NCBI RefSeq assembly: GCF_030824335.1 | Contig: NZ_JAVBXX010000011.1 | Coordinates: 124,001 to 188,000, forward strand | Length of the DNA stretch: 64,000 nucleotides | Direction: 5' to 3' | Source: Azonexus sp. | GTDB lineage: Bacteria; Pseudomonadota; Gammaproteobacteria; Burkholderiales; Rhodocyclaceae | Shown here: in pieces, positions 17,025 to 26,582 of the stretch | Numbering within the stretch: position 1 is the stretch's first letter | Layout: each line of letters starts with the position of its first letter | Position numbers and translations under genes: made by a program | The notes under the pieces: generated by a model | What the model was told of the DNA's origin: nothing | The model's input: only the letters and a program-made list of their open reading frames with translations | Databases searched by the model: none

Positions 17025-18635
17025 ATGCTGCGCATCAACGAACTCAAGCTGCCGCTAGCCCATGCCGCCGACGCCCTGCGTCCGGCCATCTGCCAGCGTC
17101 TGGGCATCGCCGACGGCGATCTGCTGAACTTCACGATTTTCAAACGCAGCTACGACGCGCGCAAGAAATCCGCCATTCTGCTGATCTACGCCATCGATGC
17201 CGAGGTACGCGACGAAGCTGCCGTACTGGCACGCCTGAGCGAAGACCGCCACATCGGGCCGACACCGGACATGGCCTACAAGTTCGTCGCGCAGGCACCG
17301 GCCGTGCTGCCCTGCCGGCCAGTCGTCATCGGCACTGGCCCCTGTGGCCTGCTGGCCGGACTGCTGCTCGCCCAGATGGGCTTCAAGCCGATCATTTTGG
17401 AGCGCGGCAAGGCCGTGCGCGAACGGACCAAAGACACCTGGGGCCTGTGGCGCAAGAACACGCTGGACCCGGAATCGAACGTCCAGTTCGGCGAAGGCGG
17501 CGCCGGCACCTTTTCCGACGGCAAGCTGTACAGCCAGATCAAGGACCCGCAATTCCACGGCCGCAAGGTGCTGGAAGAATTCGTCAAGGCCGGCGCACCG
17601 GAGGAAATCCTCTACGTCAGCAAGCCGCATATCGGCACCTTCCGGCTGGTCAAGATGGTCGAAAACATGCGCGCCACGATCACCGGGCTGGGCGGTGAAA
17701 TTCGCTTCGGCAGCAAGGTCGACCGCGTCATTATCGATAACCATCAAGTACGTGGCGTCGAACTGGCCGGCGGCGAACAGGTCGCCACCGAACACGTCGT
17801 GCTGGCCATCGGCCACAGCGCCCGCGACACCTTCCAGATGCTTTACGACGCCGGCGTCTATGTCGAAGCCAAGCCCTTCGCCATCGGTTTCCGCATCGAA
17901 CACCCGCAGACACTGATCGACCACGCCCGCTTCGGCCCGAATGCCGGCAACGAAATTCTCGGTGCCGCCGATTACAAGCTGGTGCATCACTGCGCCAACG
18001 GCCGCGCCGCCTACAGCTTCTGCATGTGCCCTGGCGGCCAGGTGGTGGCCGCAACCTCGGAACCGGGCCGCGTGGTGACCAATGGCATGAGCCAGTATTC
18101 ACGCGCCGAACGCAACGCGAACTCGGCGCTGGTGGTCAATATCGAACCGGCCGACTTCCCCGGCGACTACCGGACCAATCCGCTGGCCGGCATCGATTTC
18201 CAGCGCCAATGGGAGTCAGCAGCCTTCGTCGCCGGCGGCGGCACTTACGCCGCTCCCGCCCAACGGGTCGGCGATTTTCTCGCCGGCAAGCCGTCGACCG
18301 CACTCGGCAGTGTCGATCCCTCGTACCAGCCCGGCGTGCACATGACCGATTTGTCGACCTGCGTACCGCCTTACGTGATCGATGCGCTGCGTGAAGCCAT
18401 TCCAGCTTTCGACCGGCAGATCAAGGGTTTCGCCATGGCCGACGCAGTGCTGACCGGCGTCGAGACACGTACCTCTTCGCCGATCCGCATCAAGCGCGGC
18501 GCCGATTTCCAGAGCATCAACACACGCGGCCTTTACCCGGCCGGCGAAGGCGCCGGTTACGCTGGCGGCATTCTGTCGGCGGGTGTCGATGGCATCAAGG
18601 TAGCGGAAGCGCTGGCGCGGGCGATGACAACCTGA
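17025..18635 (+). CDS. FAD-dependent dehydrogenase (COG2509 type)
   Basis: This 536-residue protein has an N-terminal roughly 90-residue domain (LPLAHAADALRPAICQRLGI ... FKRSYDARKKSAILLIYAID) and then an FAD-binding Rossmann motif VVIGTGPCGLLAGLLLAQMG with the acidic end ILERGK. Further family signatures are FGEGGAGTFSDGKLYSQIKD and the C-terminal GLYPAGEGAGYAGGILSAGV. It is an uncharacterised flavoprotein family with no established substrate. It starts six bases after the haem lipoprotein gene, so the two may be co-expressed. Its stop codon abuts the stop of the convergent kinase gene with no intervening base. Confidence 0.93.
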   Translation: MLRINELKLPLAHAADALRPAICQRLGIADGDLLNFTIFKRSYDARKKSAILLIYAIDAEVRDEAAVLARLSEDRHIGPTPDMAYKFVAQAPAVLPCRPVVIGTGPCGLLAGLLLAQMGFKPIILERGKAVRERTKDTWGLWRKNTLDPESNVQFGEGGAGTFSDGKLYSQIKDPQFHGRKVLEEFVKAGAPEEILYVSKPHIGTFRLVKMVENMRATITGLGGEIRFGSKVDRVIIDNHQVRGVELAGGEQVATEHVVLAIGHSARDTFQMLYDAGVYVEAKPFAIGFRIEHPQTLIDHARFGPNAGNEILGAADYKLVHHCANGRAAYSFCMCPGGQVVAATSEPGRVVTNGMSQYSRAERNANSALVVNIEPADFPGDYRTNPLAGIDFQRQWESAAFVAGGGTYAAPAQRVGDFLAGKPSTALGSVDPSYQPGVHMTDLSTCVPPYVIDALREAIPAFDRQIKGFAMADAVLTGVETRTSSPIRIKRGADFQSINTRGLYPAGEGAGYAGGILSAGVDGIKVAEALARAMTT

Positions 18636-20765
18636 TCAGGCGGGCGGCTTACCCTGTTCGCCTGCCGAGGCTGGCGGCAGCCATTTGGCCAGGGTAGCGA
18701 ACAACAAGGCCGGATTGACCGGCTTGGCAATATGATCATTCATGCCGGCAGCAAGACAACGCTGCCTGTCCTCTTCAAAGGCATTTGCCGTCATGGCCAG
18801 GATTGGCGTTTGCCGGTTCAGCGACTGCACCCTGATTGCCTGCGTTGCATCGATACCATTCATGTTGGGCATTTGCATGTCCATCAGGATCAAGTCATAA
18901 CGCGTCGCCCCAGCCAACGCCAGAGCGGCCAGCCCGTCTTCCGCCAAGTCCACACTGAGGCCGATCTCGGCCAGCATGTCCCGCGTAACCTCCTGACTGA
19001 TCGGTTCATCTTCGACCAGCAAGACCCTGCTTCCCCGGTACTTTCCGGATAATGTGCTCGCCAGCAAATCAGATGCAGCGGCTTGCTGATGCAGTTGGTC
19101 GGTATCCCGTTGCGACCGGTTGAGCAAGACGGAAAACCAGAAAGTACTGCCTTGCCCTGGTTCGCTATCGACACCGATTTCGCCACCCATCATCAAGGCC
19201 AGGCGTTTGCTGATGGCCAAACCCAGACCGGTTCCGCCGTATTTCCGGGTCATCGATCCATCGGCCTGCTCGAAGGCCGCGAACAAGCGGCTTTTTGCTT
19301 CCTCGCTGATTCCGATACCGGTGTCCTGAATATCGAAGCGTAACAAGTCCGCCGCAGGCCCCGCCTCGATCCGGCACACCCGGAGCGTAATGGCACCCTG
19401 TTCGGTGAACTTGATCGCATTGCCGGTCAGATTGAGCAGGATTTGCCCCAAACGAAACGCGTCGCCGACAAAAGATTCCTTGAGCAAGTCAGGCGCCGCA
19501 ACAATGTTCAGCGCCAGTCCCTTTTCCATGACCTTGCCGCTAACCAGAACATGCAGGTTTTCCAGAACCTCACCCAGCTTGAATTCTCGCTTCTCCAGCA
19601 CCAGGTGATTGGCCTCGATCTTGGCGATATCGAGTATGTCATTGATGATCACCAGCAAATGCTCACTGGCAGCCTGCGCCTTGCCCAGTTGATCCAGCCC
19701 CTTGGGATCGCTCATCCGCCGACGCGCCAGGGTAATCATGCCCATGATGCCGTGCATCGGCGTGCGCAATTCATGGCTCATGTTGGCGAGAAATGAACTC
19801 TTGGCCAGGTTGGCTGCTTCTGCCGCCTCCTTGGCCTGGCGCAACGCAAGCGTCTGCTCCACAACGTGCCGCTGCTCGCACATCAACTGATACTGCTGCA
19901 ACAACATGCCGGTCACGATCAGGGCCGTGGAAAACAGATAAATCACCAGCATCAACTGCCCTTGCGCGGTATTGGCAATATCGAATGGCCCTAGATTCTG
20001 CGCGGCATGACCGACGATCAGACAAACCACCAGCGCCAGCGCCAGATGAGTCCCCAGCCGATCCCCCAGAAAAACCATGTACAGCAATGCCGGGATCACC
20101 AGAAAGATGAGCCCGGGCATCCCGGAAAAAGCCAGGTAAATCAAGGCAAAGACGACCAGCATCATGAGCAGCCACGAACCAAACGCTGCCCGCAAGCGGG
20201 AACAATCCGTCTTGCAGGCTTCGACGAGCGGGAAAAGGATCAAGATACCGAGACTGTCGGCCAGCAACAACATGCCGATGAATGCACTTGCCGCCGACCA
20301 GGGAATATAAGCCCCGACGGCCAGATTGGCAGCCAGTATGGCGGCCGAAACGAGTGTCGGCAGGACGCATACCAGCGGGATGAAAAGCAGAAGGTCCAGC
20401 GGCCGGGACAAGCCTGCGGGCAGATGCCGGCGCATCATGAATGCAGCCAGCCAGGCGGCAAAGGTATCGGCCAGCGCAGCAATCAGGGTGTGCAGAAGGT
20501 GCATACCGACCGAGGGCAAGGACATGCCGGGGAAATTGGCGACAAAACTGGCCAGCAGGATCAGGGGGACCGCCCTTCCCCCACCGTACAGGCACATCAC
20601 GAAACCGATGCCGGATGGCAGCCAGAGCAGCGTGATATTGCTTGGCTGCAAGGAAAACAACGCCATTCCCAGTTTTGCCGTCAGGAAATAAGCGAGCGCA
20701 CCAAGGATCAACCAGGCAAACCGTGGCAGAGATTGAACTTGCTTGAAAGGACTGGCGGGATTCAT
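18636..20765 (-). CDS. MASE1-domain hybrid sensor histidine kinase
   Basis: A 709-residue membrane kinase. The first roughly 300 residues are an eight-to-nine-helix MASE1 sensor ([20 protein letters not shown] is typical). Then come a short linker helix, HisKA with [19 protein letters not shown], HATPase ([25 protein letters not shown]) and one receiver with the acceptor Asp in [15 protein letters not shown]. There is no HPt. MASE1 sensors have no generally known ligand. The gene is alone on the minus strand, so its output partner is not shown. Its kinase and receiver parts closely resemble those of the kinase at 10021. Confidence 0.92.
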   Translation of the reverse strand: MNPASPFKQVQSLPRFAWLILGALAYFLTAKLGMALFSLQPSNITLLWLPSGIGFVMCLYGGGRAVPLILLASFVANFPGMSLPSVGMHLLHTLIAALADTFAAWLAAFMMRRHLPAGLSRPLDLLLFIPLVCVLPTLVSAAILAANLAVGAYIPWSAASAFIGMLLLADSLGILILFPLVEACKTDCSRLRAAFGSWLLMMLVVFALIYLAFSGMPGLIFLVIPALLYMVFLGDRLGTHLALALVVCLIVGHAAQNLGPFDIANTAQGQLMLVIYLFSTALIVTGMLLQQYQLMCEQRHVVEQTLALRQAKEAAEAANLAKSSFLANMSHELRTPMHGIMGMITLARRRMSDPKGLDQLGKAQAASEHLLVIINDILDIAKIEANHLVLEKREFKLGEVLENLHVLVSGKVMEKGLALNIVAAPDLLKESFVGDAFRLGQILLNLTGNAIKFTEQGAITLRVCRIEAGPAADLLRFDIQDTGIGISEEAKSRLFAAFEQADGSMTRKYGGTGLGLAISKRLALMMGGEIGVDSEPGQGSTFWFSVLLNRSQRDTDQLHQQAAASDLLASTLSGKYRGSRVLLVEDEPISQEVTRDMLAEIGLSVDLAEDGLAALALAGATRYDLILMDMQMPNMNGIDATQAIRVQSLNRQTPILAMTANAFEEDRQRCLAAGMNDHIAKPVNPALLFATLAKWLPPASAGEQGKPPA

Positions 20766-20878
20766 CGTTGAAATTCTAAATGAGCCGGGATGGCGGTGGA
20801 TTGTCCGGCAAAAGCGCTACAGAAAATAAATCCCCATGTCCCGAGAAACCGGGCGGGCGGCGGCTGCACGCCGGACAC

Positions 20879-22093
20879 CTAGGCAAACTGCCCGGCCACC
20901 CAGCCGGAAGACCAGGCCCATTGAAAATTGTAGCCACCGAGCCAACCGGTGACATCGACCACTTCACCAATAAAGAACAGACTCGGTAAATCCCGGGCTG
21001 CCATGGTCTTGGACGACAATGCTGCGGTCGACACACCGCCCAGGGTAATTTCCGCCTTGGCAAAACCCAGGGTACCGGCCGGCATCAGCGGCCAGGCATT
21101 CAGTTTGCCGGCCAGTTGTTCGAGATCGCGCCGGCCAAGTTCGCCGATCGGCCGATTGACCGCCTTGTCGCCGCCATACAGCGCACACCATTCATGGGCG
21201 AAACGCCGGGGCAAATGTTCGGCCAGCAAGTTGGGCAAATGCACGCGCCCCTGCCGATGCTGCTCCAGCCAGGCCCCGGCATCGATACCGGGCAGCAAAT
21301 CGATCTCGACCGGCTGCTTTTTCCCACTGCCGTACTCCTGCATCTGCCAGTAACTGGAGATTTGCAGGATGGCTGGGCCGGACAGGCCACGATGGGTGAT
21401 CAGCACGTTTTCACGGAAGGCCGCTTGATCAAAGCGGGCGCTGGCGTCGAGTGTGGCGCCGGCCATCGGCTTCAACGGCTCCAGCAGTTCCGGTGCCAGC
21501 GCCAGCGGTACCAGTGCCGGTCGTGGCGGCACGACCGGGATGGCAAATTGCTCAGCCAGCCGATAACCAAAAGGACTAGCACCAATTTTCGGAATCGCCA
21601 GCCCCCCCGTGGCAACGACCAGCGATTGACTGCGAAAACTCCCCTGGTCGGTACTCAAGCGCCAAGGCAGCGCAACATCGCCCGGCAGGCATTCGACCTG
21701 TGCCACACGGCACGGCATGGCCCAGCGCACGCCGGCGTCCTCACAGGCATCGCGCAGCATGGCGATGATGTCCTCGGCCGAGTCGTTGCAGAACAATTGG
21801 CCGTGTTCGCGCTCATGGTATGGAATGCGGCGCTTGTCCAGCATGGCGATGAAATCGTGCTGGGTGAAGCGGGCCAAGGCCGAACGACAGAAATGCGGAT
21901 TCTGCGACAGGTAATTCTCGGCGCTGACCGTGCGGTTGGTGAAGTTGCAACGTCCGCCACCGGAAATCCGGATACGCTCACCGAGCTTTTCTGCATGATC
22001 GACCAGCAGCACACACCGGCCACGCAAACCGGCCTGGGCGGCACACATCATGCCGGCAGCACCGGCACCAATGATGATCACGTCAAATTGCAT
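20879..22093 (-). CDS. BaiN/HI0933-family FAD-dependent oxidoreductase
   Basis: A 404-residue flavoprotein. It begins with the FAD motif DVIIIGAGAAGMMCAAQAG, followed by the family signature RIRISGGGRCNFTN, and ends with VTGWLGGYNFQWAWSSG, which are diagnostic for the HI0933/YhiN/BaiN family (TIGR00275). The family is of uncertain substrate. The gene runs divergently from the Na/Pi transporter. An iterated 10-mer at 21023 encodes STA in frame. Confidence 0.93.
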   Translation of the reverse strand: MQFDVIIIGAGAAGMMCAAQAGLRGRCVLLVDHAEKLGERIRISGGGRCNFTNRTVSAENYLSQNPHFCRSALARFTQHDFIAMLDKRRIPYHEREHGQLFCNDSAEDIIAMLRDACEDAGVRWAMPCRVAQVECLPGDVALPWRLSTDQGSFRSQSLVVATGGLAIPKIGASPFGYRLAEQFAIPVVPPRPALVPLALAPELLEPLKPMAGATLDASARFDQAAFRENVLITHRGLSGPAILQISSYWQMQEYGSGKKQPVEIDLLPGIDAGAWLEQHRQGRVHLPNLLAEHLPRRFAHEWCALYGGDKAVNRPIGELGRRDLEQLAGKLNAWPLMPAGTLGFAKAEITLGGVSTAALSSKTMAARDLPSLFFIGEVVDVTGWLGGYNFQWAWSSGWVAGQFA

Positions 22094-22216
22094 GGCACTC
22101 CGCTTCGCTGGGCATCAGGCGGCGGATTCTAACATCGCCCCTTATGCACCTGACGGTGCTTGACGGCGCAGGCCTCCGGCGCCACTCTTGGGTTACGACA
22201 AACCATATGGTGCCTT

Positions 22217-23887
22217 ATGGATGGAATCAACCTCGGCGGCTTGCTCGGCGGTGTCGGGCTTTTCCTGCTCGGCATGACGATGATGACCGACGGCCTGAAA
22301 CTTGCCGTCGGCCCCTCGCTGTCGAGGCTGCTGCACACGTGGACGGCAACGCGGCTGCGCGGCCTGCTGTTCGGCATCTTTGCCACGGCACTAGTGCAGT
22401 CGTCGAGCGCCGTCACCGTGGCCGCCATCGGCTTCGTCAATGCCGGCCTGCTGCCACTCGGCCAGTCGCTGTGGATATTTTTCGGCTCCAACGTGGGCAC
22501 GACCTTCACCGGCTGGCTGGTTGCCGTCATCGGCTTCAAGCTCAAGCTCGAAGCCGCAGCACTACCCTTGATCGGTATCGGCATCATGCTGCGCCTGTCC
22601 GGCCCGGAAACCCGGCGCGGCGCGATTGGCGGTGCGATCGGCGGCTTCGGCGTGCTCTTTCTCGGCATCGGCTTTCTCCAGCAGGCCTTTGCCGGCGGCG
22701 GCAGCGCGCTTGACCTGAGCGTACTCTCCGGTCACGGTATCTGGTCGATCCTGGCCTTTGTCCTCGCCGGTACGGTGCTGACAGTGCTGATGCAGGCTTC
22801 TGCGGCCGCCCTCGCCATCGTGCTGACGCTGGCCGAAGCTGGCGTACTGCCCCTGACTGAGGCCGCGGCGGCAGTCATTGGTGCCAATATCGGCACAACG
22901 ACTACCGCACTGCTCGCCTCGATCGGCGCCACCCCGAACGCCCACCGGGCGGCACTGGCGCACGTGATGTTCAATCTGCTGACCGGTGTCGTCGCCCTGC
23001 TCAGCCTGCCGTTGTTGCTCCAGCTGATCGCCATGCTGCGCGACTGGCTGGAACTGGGCGCCCAGCCGGCGGTCAGCCTGGCCTTGTTCCATACCGTCTT
23101 CAACCTGCTTGGCGTGGCATTGATGTGGCCGCTGACGGATCGTCTTGCCCGTTTTCTCCAGGGCCGTTTCCGCACCCAGGAAGAGGAAATCGGCCAGCCG
23201 CGCTATATCGACCGCAATGTCGGCTCGGTGCCCGCTCTTGCGGTCGACGCGCTGCATCGTGAAATTTCCCGCCTGGGCAACATCGTGCTCGATACCGTAC
23301 GCCGGCGCGCCACGCCCGATGGCGATGGCCCATCAGCCTGGCCGAAAGTCGATCCCTTCCCGCCGCTGGCACGGGCCATCGTCGATTTCGTCACCGAAGT
23401 GAATCGGCACCCGATGCCACAGGACACCGCGCGCAATCTTGCCTCGCTGCTGCGCGTTCATCGCTATTACGATACCTGCCACGAACTGAGTGCCGAACTC
23501 GGCAGGATTCATACCGCCCTGCCGACCATCGCTGACGCGGCGCTGGTCGACGCATCCCGGACGCTGGCACGCCAAGCTGTAGGCCTGCTTGAGCAACTGG
23601 ACCCACTACTAGCGGATTTCCAGCTACCCGACGCCGAACGGCTTGCCGACTTCGAGCTGAACTATCACGCGCTCAAGGCCAGACTGCTCGAGGCCGGTGC
23701 CGCCGGGACAATCAATATTGACTGCATGGATGAAGTAATGAGCGGTTTCAGCGCATTGCGCCGCTTGGTCGAACAGGCGCACAAGGCGGCGGCGATACTG
23801 GAAACACTCAGCCCAGTCCCGCTGGGAACGCCCGTCTCCAGCGAGGAAACGGGCGAAGAAGGGCAAGAGGCGTTAAGCGTGGATTGA
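22217..23887 (+). CDS. Na/Pi cotransporter family protein with PhoU-like tail
   Basis: This 556-residue protein starts at ATG 22217 (MDGINLGGLLGGVGLFLLGM); 19 further in-frame codons upstream look non-coding. It has about eight membrane helices with the two inverted PNaS repeats: the QSSSA signature in TALVQSSSAVTVAAIGFVNA and the second-repeat VLMQASAAALAIVLTLAEAG, plus GANIGTTTTALLASIGATPN. Residues about 350-540 form a helical cytoplasmic PhoU-like domain. It probably exports or imports phosphate with sodium. The 10-mer at 23239 encodes LAVDAL in the linker between transporter and tail. Confidence 0.92.
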   Translation: MDGINLGGLLGGVGLFLLGMTMMTDGLKLAVGPSLSRLLHTWTATRLRGLLFGIFATALVQSSSAVTVAAIGFVNAGLLPLGQSLWIFFGSNVGTTFTGWLVAVIGFKLKLEAAALPLIGIGIMLRLSGPETRRGAIGGAIGGFGVLFLGIGFLQQAFAGGGSALDLSVLSGHGIWSILAFVLAGTVLTVLMQASAAALAIVLTLAEAGVLPLTEAAAAVIGANIGTTTTALLASIGATPNAHRAALAHVMFNLLTGVVALLSLPLLLQLIAMLRDWLELGAQPAVSLALFHTVFNLLGVALMWPLTDRLARFLQGRFRTQEEEIGQPRYIDRNVGSVPALAVDALHREISRLGNIVLDTVRRRATPDGDGPSAWPKVDPFPPLARAIVDFVTEVNRHPMPQDTARNLASLLRVHRYYDTCHELSAELGRIHTALPTIADAALVDASRTLARQAVGLLEQLDPLLADFQLPDAERLADFELNYHALKARLLEAGAAGTINIDCMDEVMSGFSALRRLVEQAHKAAAILETLSPVPLGTPVSSEETGEEGQEALSVD

Positions 23888-23894
23888 GCCGGCC

Positions 23895-24842
23895 TCAAGC
23901 TGCCTCGCTCATTGGAATCAGGAAGTCCTTGCTGATCCCGTCGCCGAGCAGGTAGATGCGATCCATGAAGTCGGTCAGCCAAGTATGCAAACCAACTTTC
24001 AGGATATCCTCGATCCGCCCATAACGCAGTTGCGAGTAAAGCAGTCCGGCCTGGCGCATGGTTTCGTCCGAATGGCTATTGGCCACCAACTCCAGGTTCT
24101 TGACCACACCGGACAGACAGAAACGCAGCGAACGCGGCATGTCGCTATGCAGGATCAGCAACTCGGCAACTCGCTCCGGCGTAATGACATCGCGGTACAC
24201 CTTGCGATAAACCTCGAAACCCGAAACCGAACGAAGCAAGGCGCCCCACTGGTAGAAATCGGTCGCGCCCTCATCGCCGTGCGGACGCAACACATGGTAT
24301 TTGACATCGAGGATGCGTGCGGTATTGTCTGCCCGCTCGAGCAAGGTGCCCAGACGAATGAAATGGAAGGCCTCGTCCTGCAGCAAGGTACCGATGGTCG
24401 TACCGCGCGATAGCGAAGAACGTACCTTGACCCACTCGAAAAAGTCGCCGACACCGGCATTCATGATCTGCTCGAAGCTCTTTTCACGTGCCTCCAGCCA
24501 GGTCGAATTCAAGGTTTCCCACATTTCCGTAGTCAAGGTGCCACGCACGGCATGCGCATTCTCCCGTGCCAGGCGCAGGCAACTATGGATCGAAGCATAA
24601 TTGTCGTGGTCACTGACCATGAAACGCAGCACATTTTCCCCGTTGACCGCAGAATACTTGGCGGCATAAGCCTCTTCCAGGCTGTTCAGGGCGATGATTG
24701 CAGCCCAACTCTGGTTGGCGGCTTCCTCGGATTGCGGCACGAGAGAAGTTTGCCACGTCACATCGAGCAGACGGGCAAGGTTTTCGGCGCGCTCGATATA
24801 GCGCGACATCCAGAACAGGTGATCGGCAGTACGGCTCAGCAT
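23895..24842 (-). CDS. Alpha-E domain protein (DUF403)
   Basis: A 315-residue all-helical protein opening with MLSRTADHLFWMSRYIERAE, the alpha-E signature, and containing GTTIGTLLQDEAFHFIRLGT and LERADNTARILDVKYH. The gene starts three bases after the stop of the ATP-grasp gene, the usual two-gene unit. The same domain is fused to the C-terminus of the ATP-grasp protein at 1-2002. Its role is unknown, but its constant pairing indicates it works with the ATP-grasp enzyme. Confidence 0.93.
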   Translation of the reverse strand: MLSRTADHLFWMSRYIERAENLARLLDVTWQTSLVPQSEEAANQSWAAIIALNSLEEAYAAKYSAVNGENVLRFMVSDHDNYASIHSCLRLARENAHAVRGTLTTEMWETLNSTWLEAREKSFEQIMNAGVGDFFEWVKVRSSLSRGTTIGTLLQDEAFHFIRLGTLLERADNTARILDVKYHVLRPHGDEGATDFYQWGALLRSVSGFEVYRKVYRDVITPERVAELLILHSDMPRSLRFCLSGVVKNLELVANSHSDETMRQAGLLYSQLRYGRIEDILKVGLHTWLTDFMDRIYLLGDGISKDFLIPMSEAA

Positions 24843-24845
24843 GGC

Positions 24846-26258
24846 TTAATCCTCCAGAACCCAGGTATCTTTGGTACCGCCGCCCTGCGACGAATTGACG
24901 ACCAGCGAACCCTTGGTCAGGGCAACGCGGGTCAGGCCGCCCGGCACCATGTTCACGCACTTGCCCGAGGACAGTACGAAGGGCCGCAGATCGAGGTGGC
25001 GCGGCGCAATCCCCTCTTCAACGAAGGTCGGGCAATTGGACAAGGCGAGCGTCGGCTGGGCGATATAGCCATCCGGCTTGGCAATCAGCAACTGGCGAAA
25101 ATGTTCGATCTGTTCCTTCGTTGATGCCGGGCCGACCAGCATGCCGTAGCCGCCGGCGCCATGCACCTCCTTGACCACCAGTTCGGCCAGATGATCGAGC
25201 ACGTAGGCCAGATCGTCTTTCTTGCGGCACATGTAGGTCGGCACATTGTTCAGCGTCGGCTCTTCGCCGAGATAGAAACGGATCATGTCCGGCACGTAGG
25301 GGTAGATCGACTTGTCGTCAGCCACACCGGTCCCGATCGCATTCGACAAGGTGACATTACCGGCCTGATAGGCTTTCAGGATGCCCGGTACCCCCAGTGC
25401 CGAGTCGGCACGGAATACGAGCGGGTCCATGAAGTCGTCGTCAATCCGGCGATAGATCACATCAACGCGCTGCGGCCCCTGCGTCGTGCGCATGTAAACC
25501 GTATCGTTCTTGACGAAGAGGTCGCGTCCCTCGACCAGCTCGACGCCCATTTGCTGGGCCAGGAAGCTATGTTCGAAATAGGCGCTGTTGTAAGCCCCCG
25601 GCGTCAGCACAACCACGGTCGGATCGGCGATGCCCTGAGGCGCCACGGCGCGCAGTTTTTCCAGCAGCATGTCCGGGTAATGCTGCACCGGAGCCACCTT
25701 GTGCTTGGCAAACAATTCGGGGAAGAGGCGCATCATCATCTTGCGGTCTTCGAGCATGTACGAGACACCCGATGGCACCCGCAGGTTGTCTTCCAATACG
25801 TAGAACTCGCCCTCGCCAGCCCGAACAATATCCACGCCGGCAATGTGCGCGTAAATCCCGCCTGGCACATCGATCCCCTGCATCACAGGACGATACTGGG
25901 CATTGTTCAGGACTTGTTCAGCCGGAATTTTTCCCGCCTTGAGAATTTCCTGATCGTGGTAGATGTCCCAAAGGAACATGTTGAGCGCCGTGACCCGTTG
26001 CCGCATGCCGCTTTGCAGCGCTTTCCATTCTTTCGACGGAATGATGCGCGGGATGACATCGAAGGGAATCAAGCGCTCTTTTCCGGCTTCTTCACCGTAG
26101 ACCGCAAAAGTAATGCCGACACGGTGAAATGCCAGATCGGCCTCCGCCCGCTTGCGTTCGATACGTTCTGCCGGCGTTGCCGCCAGCCATGTCTCGTAAC
26201 CCTTGTAGTGCTCCCTGACCCCGCCGTTGGCGTCGTACATCTCGTTATAGAAGTTCAT
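24846..26258 (-). CDS. Circularly permuted type 2 ATP-grasp protein
   Basis: A 470-residue protein that begins MNFYNEMYDANGGVREHYKG and shows the family hallmarks: VLEDNLRVPSGVSYMLEDR, VVLTPGAYNSAYFEHSFLA, RRIDDDFMDPLVFRADSALG, VVKEVHGAGGYGMLVGP and a C-terminal QGGGTKDTWVLED. It lacks the alpha-E domain that is fused on in the paralogue at 1-2002 and is followed by a separate alpha-E gene instead. Genomes with an Anbu proteasome-like gene often have this pair beside it; none is visible here. The catalysed reaction is not known. Confidence 0.94.
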   Translation of the reverse strand: MNFYNEMYDANGGVREHYKGYETWLAATPAERIERKRAEADLAFHRVGITFAVYGEEAGKERLIPFDVIPRIIPSKEWKALQSGMRQRVTALNMFLWDIYHDQEILKAGKIPAEQVLNNAQYRPVMQGIDVPGGIYAHIAGVDIVRAGEGEFYVLEDNLRVPSGVSYMLEDRKMMMRLFPELFAKHKVAPVQHYPDMLLEKLRAVAPQGIADPTVVVLTPGAYNSAYFEHSFLAQQMGVELVEGRDLFVKNDTVYMRTTQGPQRVDVIYRRIDDDFMDPLVFRADSALGVPGILKAYQAGNVTLSNAIGTGVADDKSIYPYVPDMIRFYLGEEPTLNNVPTYMCRKKDDLAYVLDHLAELVVKEVHGAGGYGMLVGPASTKEQIEHFRQLLIAKPDGYIAQPTLALSNCPTFVEEGIAPRHLDLRPFVLSSGKCVNMVPGGLTRVALTKGSLVVNSSQGGGTKDTWVLED

Positions 26259-26582
26259 TTTGGACTCGTCACTGAGGATGCTCTCGGATGAAATTCAGCA
26301 GATTCCGTGCCACACAACAAATACACGTTGAATCAGTGAATTAGCAAAACATACCTATAACCACTGCCCCATTGTGGTGCCAAATGAACTCATGCTGGTG
26401 CAAACATTAGGAATTTGTGAACATTCGACGCCAAGCATGCAGCATGCTCGGGCTTGCCAAATACCGGCAGGAGTTGCCAGGAAGACTAAAGAGGCAATTC
26501 AACAGCGCTCACCCCCATCGTTTTTACAGCTTTTTTACACCTGATTTCATAGTATCGGCGGCGCGTGATATCGGGGGAAAAA
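26259..26582. other. Divergent intergenic region between the ATP-grasp operon and kup
   Basis: This 324-base AT-richer stretch must hold two promoters. Between 26370 and 26415 the sequence contains GTGGTGCC and CTGGTGCAA elements, which resemble NtrC half-sites, but symmetry and spacing are poor. Upstream of kup, TTTACA at 26523-26528 is followed 19 bases later by CATAGT, a weak promoter-like pair. I see no RNA gene or terminator. Confidence 0.5.

Noticed and set aside
18633..18638. Abutting stop codons of two convergent genes (TGATCA)
   Set aside because: Curious but ordinary for a compact genome; both proteins have full-length C-termini, so there is no sign of fusion or damage.
26360..26420. 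Possible NtrC sites and sigma54 promoter upstream of the ATP-grasp operon
   Set aside because: The GCACCA elements are direct rather than inverted, and the TGGCAC element lacks a GC at the required distance for a -24/-12 promoter.
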